Source: Tubulanus polymorphus (taxonomy: Eukaryota > Nemertea > Palaeonemertea > Tubulaniformes > Tubulanidae). Taken from it: a stretch of 64,000 nucleotides of DNA. Within the stretch, counting starts at the first letter, position 1, and every line of letters begins with the position of its first letter. The notes under the pieces are model-generated. The model had not been told where the DNA came from, searched no databases, and worked only from the letters and a program-made list of their open reading frames with translations. The position numbers were made by a program, and so were the translations under genes. Location of the stretch: positions 1,550,001 through 1,614,000 of the forward strand of contig NC_134031.1 in NCBI RefSeq assembly GCF_964204645.1, read 5' to 3'. Shown piece after piece: positions 62,329-64,000 of the stretch.

Positions 62329-64000
62329 TTAAAGTTGATGATTTCGTTTGATTTTCATTTCCGAATGTTTAAGTTCGACCCACTCCTCTTTATCGTAGTT
62401 GAACCAAACGATTCCTTTGTTGAAACGTCCGTTGAGATTCGAGTAGTGACAATGTTTATACCACCAGCCCGACGTATAGTGTTTACCGCAGTGCGTGCTG
62501 CTCGCGTCGTTATCGCGATCGAGCGTGCTGAACTGCATGTTCGTCGAGTACGAAAACGCGTCCGTTGCATTACCGTGGTAACCGGTGACGTTTAAGCGGA
62601 ATCCGGATTTTTCATCGTCGACGAAGAAAGAATCGTAGATGGCGTACGTGTAGACATCTTCAACGTCCCATAGACCGATATACAGCATGTATTGATCCTG
62701 CGCCGTTAACCAGTGAAGATATTCATTACCGATCCAGAATTCAGCAGACGGATCTCCGAATCCGAACTTGTATTCGACCCAGTCCTGCGCGAAGTCAACG
62801 GAACCATCAATTCTACGTTGAATATACGTCCAATCATTGGCGTCTTCCAGCTCGCAGTAAGTTTCCACGGAATGTTCGCTGTTTCCCGGTCGAATCAACT
62901 GAGCTCCATTTCTCTTGATTCCAGTTCTTTCTAGTACGTCGGAACAATCTGCAAAAAAAACACATACGAATTTATCAGACTCGAAAGCGATGTGAATTTA
63001 GAACAAACATTGATGAACAATTTGTAGGAACGATGCCCTCTCACCACAATTGACAGATATATGTCAGATATGTCAACAAATGAAGACAGATACAGATGAT
63101 AAGATTACTGAGAGAAACCAGAGATTTTAAAACCAACACCATATTCTATAGAATTAGTTTACTGTAGTTCATTTTCAAATAGATAGATTCATATTTAAAC
63201 TCTGAACTGTTGAACTGAGTCCTGAATATTTTGGCTTCAATTAAAATCAGGTTGGGGTTGAATTTAGCCTTCCTTCAAAGAAAAGCGTAACACCTGTAAA
63301 TGTATGTGTATATATTTTTACGTACCTTTAGGTAAATGCCGTACAAATTTATTCAGTTCGACCTTCGTATCGATGACGTCTGGAAGATGTTTCGTCAGAT
63401 TACGACTCAAATCGATCATCATACCCAACGTGTTTCCCATTTTATTCGTGTTATTCTTCACTTTATCGACGTAGTTTCGTTGATCTTTCTGTTCTCTCGC
63501 CAGACGGCGCACGCGTCCGTCGAATAGCGACATCCGATACGACAGTTTACCCATCGCGGCGTCCTGATCGTTGTCTTTCATTTGTTTTTTACATTCGAAC
63601 AACGACGCGTTCAACACTTTCACCTCGACGTGCGCCAGACGGTTATCGATCGCGAACGCGCGACTTTCGAGCTTTTTAAAATCGGACGAGATCATGTTCT
63701 GTAGCTGTAACGCGAGGTTCGTATGTTGACGTAGTTCGCGTTCGTTCGTCGTCGAAGTCTTATTCAAACTACGTATATTTTCTCTGATCGTTCTGAAATT
63801 AGCGTTGACGGTTTTTTTATCGTGACCGACGACCGCGAAGAGATTCTTTAATTTCTCTTTAACGAACGCGATCGATTGCATTAAACTCTCGATCTGACGT
63901 CTGTTCATCTCGGTGCCGTTCACGTGACCGCTGTTCGCTATGTGCCATTGTTGAAGCGATAGAATCTGCTGCGTTACGTTCAGGAACATCTTCTGCACCG
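62329..64000 (-). CDS. Fibrinogen-related protein (coiled coil plus fibrinogen C-terminal domain), 5' partial
   Basis: Two exons, 63326-64000 (open at the window edge) and 62329-62948, join in phase 1 to give 430 visible residues. The N-terminal 224 residues are a helical, heptad-rich stalk with several N-glycosylation sites (NVT, NGT, NKT, NNT, NLT). The C-terminal 206 form a fibrinogen-like domain beginning DCSDVLERTG. The four structural cysteines (DCSD, TYCELE, THCGKH, KHCHYS), the calcium-loop-like DRDNDAS and the SGWWYKHCHYSNLNG signature are all present. Such proteins are secreted lectins or immune recognition factors (ficolin, techylectin or mollusc FREP type) or angiopoietin-like ligands; the stalk does not decide between them. 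Signal peptide and start lie beyond 64000. The gene is antisense to, and probably nested in, an intron of TBC1D2. Confidence 0.9.

Noticed and set aside
62335-62595. Plus-strand open frame opposite the fibrinogen domain
   Set aside because: Antisense shadow of a well-conserved coding exon.

Overview
The window is nuclear DNA from an animal. Genes are split by short introns (mostly 100 to 600 bp) with GT-AG borders, base composition is AT-rich, and the intergenic and intronic space is full of small palindromic and tandem repeats. The gene set (MIIP, XXYLT1, proteasome beta-1, a single Mi-2/CHD4, a TBC1D2-type Rab GAP and a fibrinogen-related protein with a coiled-coil stalk) fits a marine lophotrochozoan such as a mollusc, annelid or brachiopod. 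That placement is an inference from gene content and architecture, not proof.

Layout, left to right. Positions 1-5.8 kb hold 3' exons of a minus-strand, proline- and glutamate-rich protein that I cannot name. Positions 5.8-11 kb show no gene I can support. Positions 11.0-15.1 kb hold a complete MIIP-like gene (minus, 8 exons), head-to-head with the two-exon XXYLT1 gene (plus, 16.0-17.3 kb). XXYLT1 is tail-to-tail with the six-exon PSMB6 gene (minus, 17.8-19.4 kb). Positions 20.7-37.3 kb hold a complete 33-exon CHD4/Mi-2 gene (minus). I traced every exon with consistent splice phases to a predicted 1986-residue protein. A repeat-rich spacer of about 6 kb follows. From 43.2 kb the plus-strand TBC1D2/TBC1D2B gene runs to at least 61.6 kb. 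Its 16 visible exons give a PH domain, coiled coil and most of the TBC domain, and the gene is not finished inside the window. An intronless class A GPCR (minus, 52.7-53.7 kb) lies inside its 5.4 kb seventh intron. The minus-strand fibrinogen-related gene at 62.3-64.0 kb appears to lie inside the next TBC1D2 intron.

The genes do not form an operon or a shared pathway. They are housekeeping genes (proteasome, NuRD chromatin remodelling, Notch EGF xylosylation, Rab GAP) with two likely lineage-expanded genes (GPCR, fibrinogen-related protein) nested in the Rab GAP gene. The most unusual content is the density and variety of short, near-palindromic, MITE-like repeats. At least six sequence families recur across introns and spacers, one has a plausible 3-bp TTA target duplication, and one appears to have seeded a tandem array. 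I found no CRISPR array, rRNA gene, convincing functional tRNA gene or obvious undescribed multigene system.
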